Source of the DNA: CPC320 sp002684375
GTDB lineage: Bacteria > Pseudomonadota > Alphaproteobacteria > Rhodobacterales > Rhodobacteraceae
Direction: 5' to 3'
NCBI GenBank assembly: GCA_965662545.1
Contig: CBFIHZ010000016.1
Coordinates: 1 to 64,000 of the forward strand
Length of the DNA stretch: 64,000 nt
Part shown: piece after piece, positions 62,876-64,000 of the stretch
Layout of the letters: the number at the start of each line of letters is the position of its first letter
Position numbering within the stretch: the stretch's first letter is position 1
Position numbers and translations under genes: made by a program
The notes under the pieces: generated by a model
Told to the model about the DNA's origin: nothing
The model's database searches: none
Seen by the model: only the letters and a program-made list of their open reading frames with translations

Positions 62876-63943
62876 CTAACTCTGATCGGCGATTCTCTTG
62901 CCTACCAGCTGTGCCGCATAATCAACAATCGGCACGATACGTCCATAATTCAATCGTGTTGGCCCAATCACTCCGACCGCACCAACAATCTTTCGATCAG
63001 CGTTCATATAGGGACTTACGACCAAAGAGGAACCCGTAAGCGAAAAAAGTTTGTTCTCAGAGCCAATAAAAATGCGAACCCCTTCGCCATCTTCGGTTAA
63101 TTCTAAAAATTCAGCAATATCTCGCTTGCGTTCCAGGTCGTCAAACAAAGTTCTGATCCTGGTCAAGTCAGCCTCTTCGGCGTCGCCATCCAAAAGATTC
63201 GCCCGACCACGTACCAAAAGCCGTTCATGGCGATCGCCTTTGTTTTGCCAAACCGCCAAACCGCTTTCGACCAGATCATGGGCTAGCGTATCAATCTCTT
63301 GCCGGCGGGCGGCAATCTCAGTCTTTACCGCTCCTTGCAAATCAGACAACGTGCGTCCTTCAATCAACGCGTTGAGAAAGTTTGCTGCCTCGCGCATTGA
63401 ACTGGGTGTCTGGCCCGGCGGCGGCGTAAACAGGCGGTTTTCAACCTGACCATTAGCAAAAACCAGCACCACAAGCGCCCGATCTTCAGCCAGAGAGACA
63501 AATTCAATATGTTTGATCGGGGCCTGTTGTTTTGGGGTCAAAACCAGTGACGCGCCCTGAGTGATGCCTGACAACGCTGAGCCAATCTGATCCAGCATAC
63601 CGTCAACATCCTGCGCCGTGTCCGCCACAGTGGCATTAAGCTTTTCACGGTCAACCACGTTCATTTCACCAATTTCAAGCAAGCCATCCACAAACATCCG
63701 CAACCCCATCTGAGTTGGAATACGTCCGGCACTGATATGGGGGCTGTCGAGCAGTCCAAGGTATTCCAGATCTTGCATGACATTGCGCACCGTCGCCGCA
63801 CTGACTTTTTCAGTCAAAGTGCGGGTCAGAGTGCGTGATCCCATCGGTTCGCCATTTTCCAAATACCCTTCGACAACGCGGCGAAAAACCTCGCGCGAAC
63901 GGGTATTCATATCCTCAAATAATTTAGCTCCGTCAGTCATCAT
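62876..63943 (-). CDS. hrcA: Heat-shock repressor HrcA
   Basis: This 355-residue protein has an N-terminal winged helix ('SREVFRRVVEGYLENGEPMGSRTLTRTL' and 'SAATVRNVMQDLEYLGLLDSPHISAGRIPTQMGLRMFVD') and the GAF-like HrcA domain. It represses class I heat-shock operons by binding CIRCE when GroEL is free. ATG 63943 or 63940 is possible, with GAGGTG upstream. The window ends 57 bp before it, and I see no CIRCE palindrome in those bases. Confidence 0.95.
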   Translation of the reverse strand: MMTDGAKLFEDMNTRSREVFRRVVEGYLENGEPMGSRTLTRTLTEKVSAATVRNVMQDLEYLGLLDSPHISAGRIPTQMGLRMFVDGLLEIGEMNVVDREKLNATVADTAQDVDGMLDQIGSALSGITQGASLVLTPKQQAPIKHIEFVSLAEDRALVVLVFANGQVENRLFTPPPGQTPSSMREAANFLNALIEGRTLSDLQGAVKTEIAARRQEIDTLAHDLVESGLAVWQNKGDRHERLLVRGRANLLDGDAEEADLTRIRTLFDDLERKRDIAEFLELTEDGEGVRIFIGSENKLFSLTGSSLVVSPYMNADRKIVGAVGVIGPTRLNYGRIVPIVDYAAQLVGKRIADQS

Positions 63944-64000
63944 TCACACCTCAGCCCCAAAGCATTAAAACTCTGGCGGCGCAAAGGTCAATCAGGGTTG

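Noticed and set aside
63944..64000. CIRCE element upstream of hrcA
   Set aside because: The TTAGCACTC-N9-GAGTGCTAA pattern is not present in the 57 bases that remain.
1..64000. CRISPR arrays and rRNA genes
   Set aside because: No regularly spaced repeats and no rRNA-like sequence were seen anywhere in the window.

Overview
The window is chromosomal DNA of an alphaproteobacterium, most likely a marine member of the Rhodobacterales (Roseobacter group). This rests on gene content: a rhizobial-type rhamnose pathway (RhaI plus a fused RhaD aldolase/dehydrogenase, ABC importer RhaSTPQ), TRAP and LysE transporters, a BioYNM biotin importer without visible biotin biosynthesis genes, and hrcA-grpE. 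The family is an inference from protein resemblance; no database search was possible.

Bases 1-4400 are an accessory junction. A tyrosine integrase runs off the left edge next to a tRNA-Cys(GCA) gene, the classic layout of an island inserted in a tRNA. To its right lie an MFS transporter, a second integrase cut before its catalytic domain, and a TetR remnant whose palindromic operator survives. The remnant is truncated at the hairpin end of an IS200/IS605-type relic. Bases 4394-15176 hold a complete L-rhamnose module: rhaI-rhaD leftward, rhaS-T-P-Q-M rightward, rhaK-rhaR leftward. An operator array lies between rhaD and rhaS, and a hairpin follows rhaS.

Bases 15800-23650 hold a TRAP transporter with the unusual order P-M-Q, divergent from an epoxide hydrolase and aldehyde dehydrogenase pair and followed by a MocR-type regulator. 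This could be one uptake and catabolism unit. Bases 23731-28000 are more accessory: a decayed SDR, two divergent 2-oxoglutarate/iron oxygenase-type genes and an orphan Tat-exported substrate-binding protein.

Bases 28000-38320 are housekeeping: pip, ubiG, a marR/nitrilase/grxC/comF set, a methyltransferase and hemH. Then come an AMP-ligase and an unusual thiolase facing bioM-bioN-bioY. Bases 38400-47700 carry a 59-residue exported small protein, two L,D-transpeptidases around a CAP lipoprotein, an RNA methyltransferase and three tandem ABC exporters. Bases 47800-64000 carry a LysE exporter, a CCA transferase/Nudix/Hsp33 operon, a second Nudix protein, a response-regulator phosphatase with Glu at the phospho-acceptor position, ilvA, argG, a metallopeptidase gene split by an in-frame TGA, a sulfotransferase-like protein, a PfkB kinase, mutS, grpE and hrcA.

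No CRISPR array and no rRNA were seen. No wholly new system is evident. The best leads are the Cys-less thiolase/ligase pair beside bioYNM, the TRAP/epoxide hydrolase cluster with its 155-bp inverted-repeat element, the Asp-to-Glu receiver, and the nonsense-interrupted peptidase.
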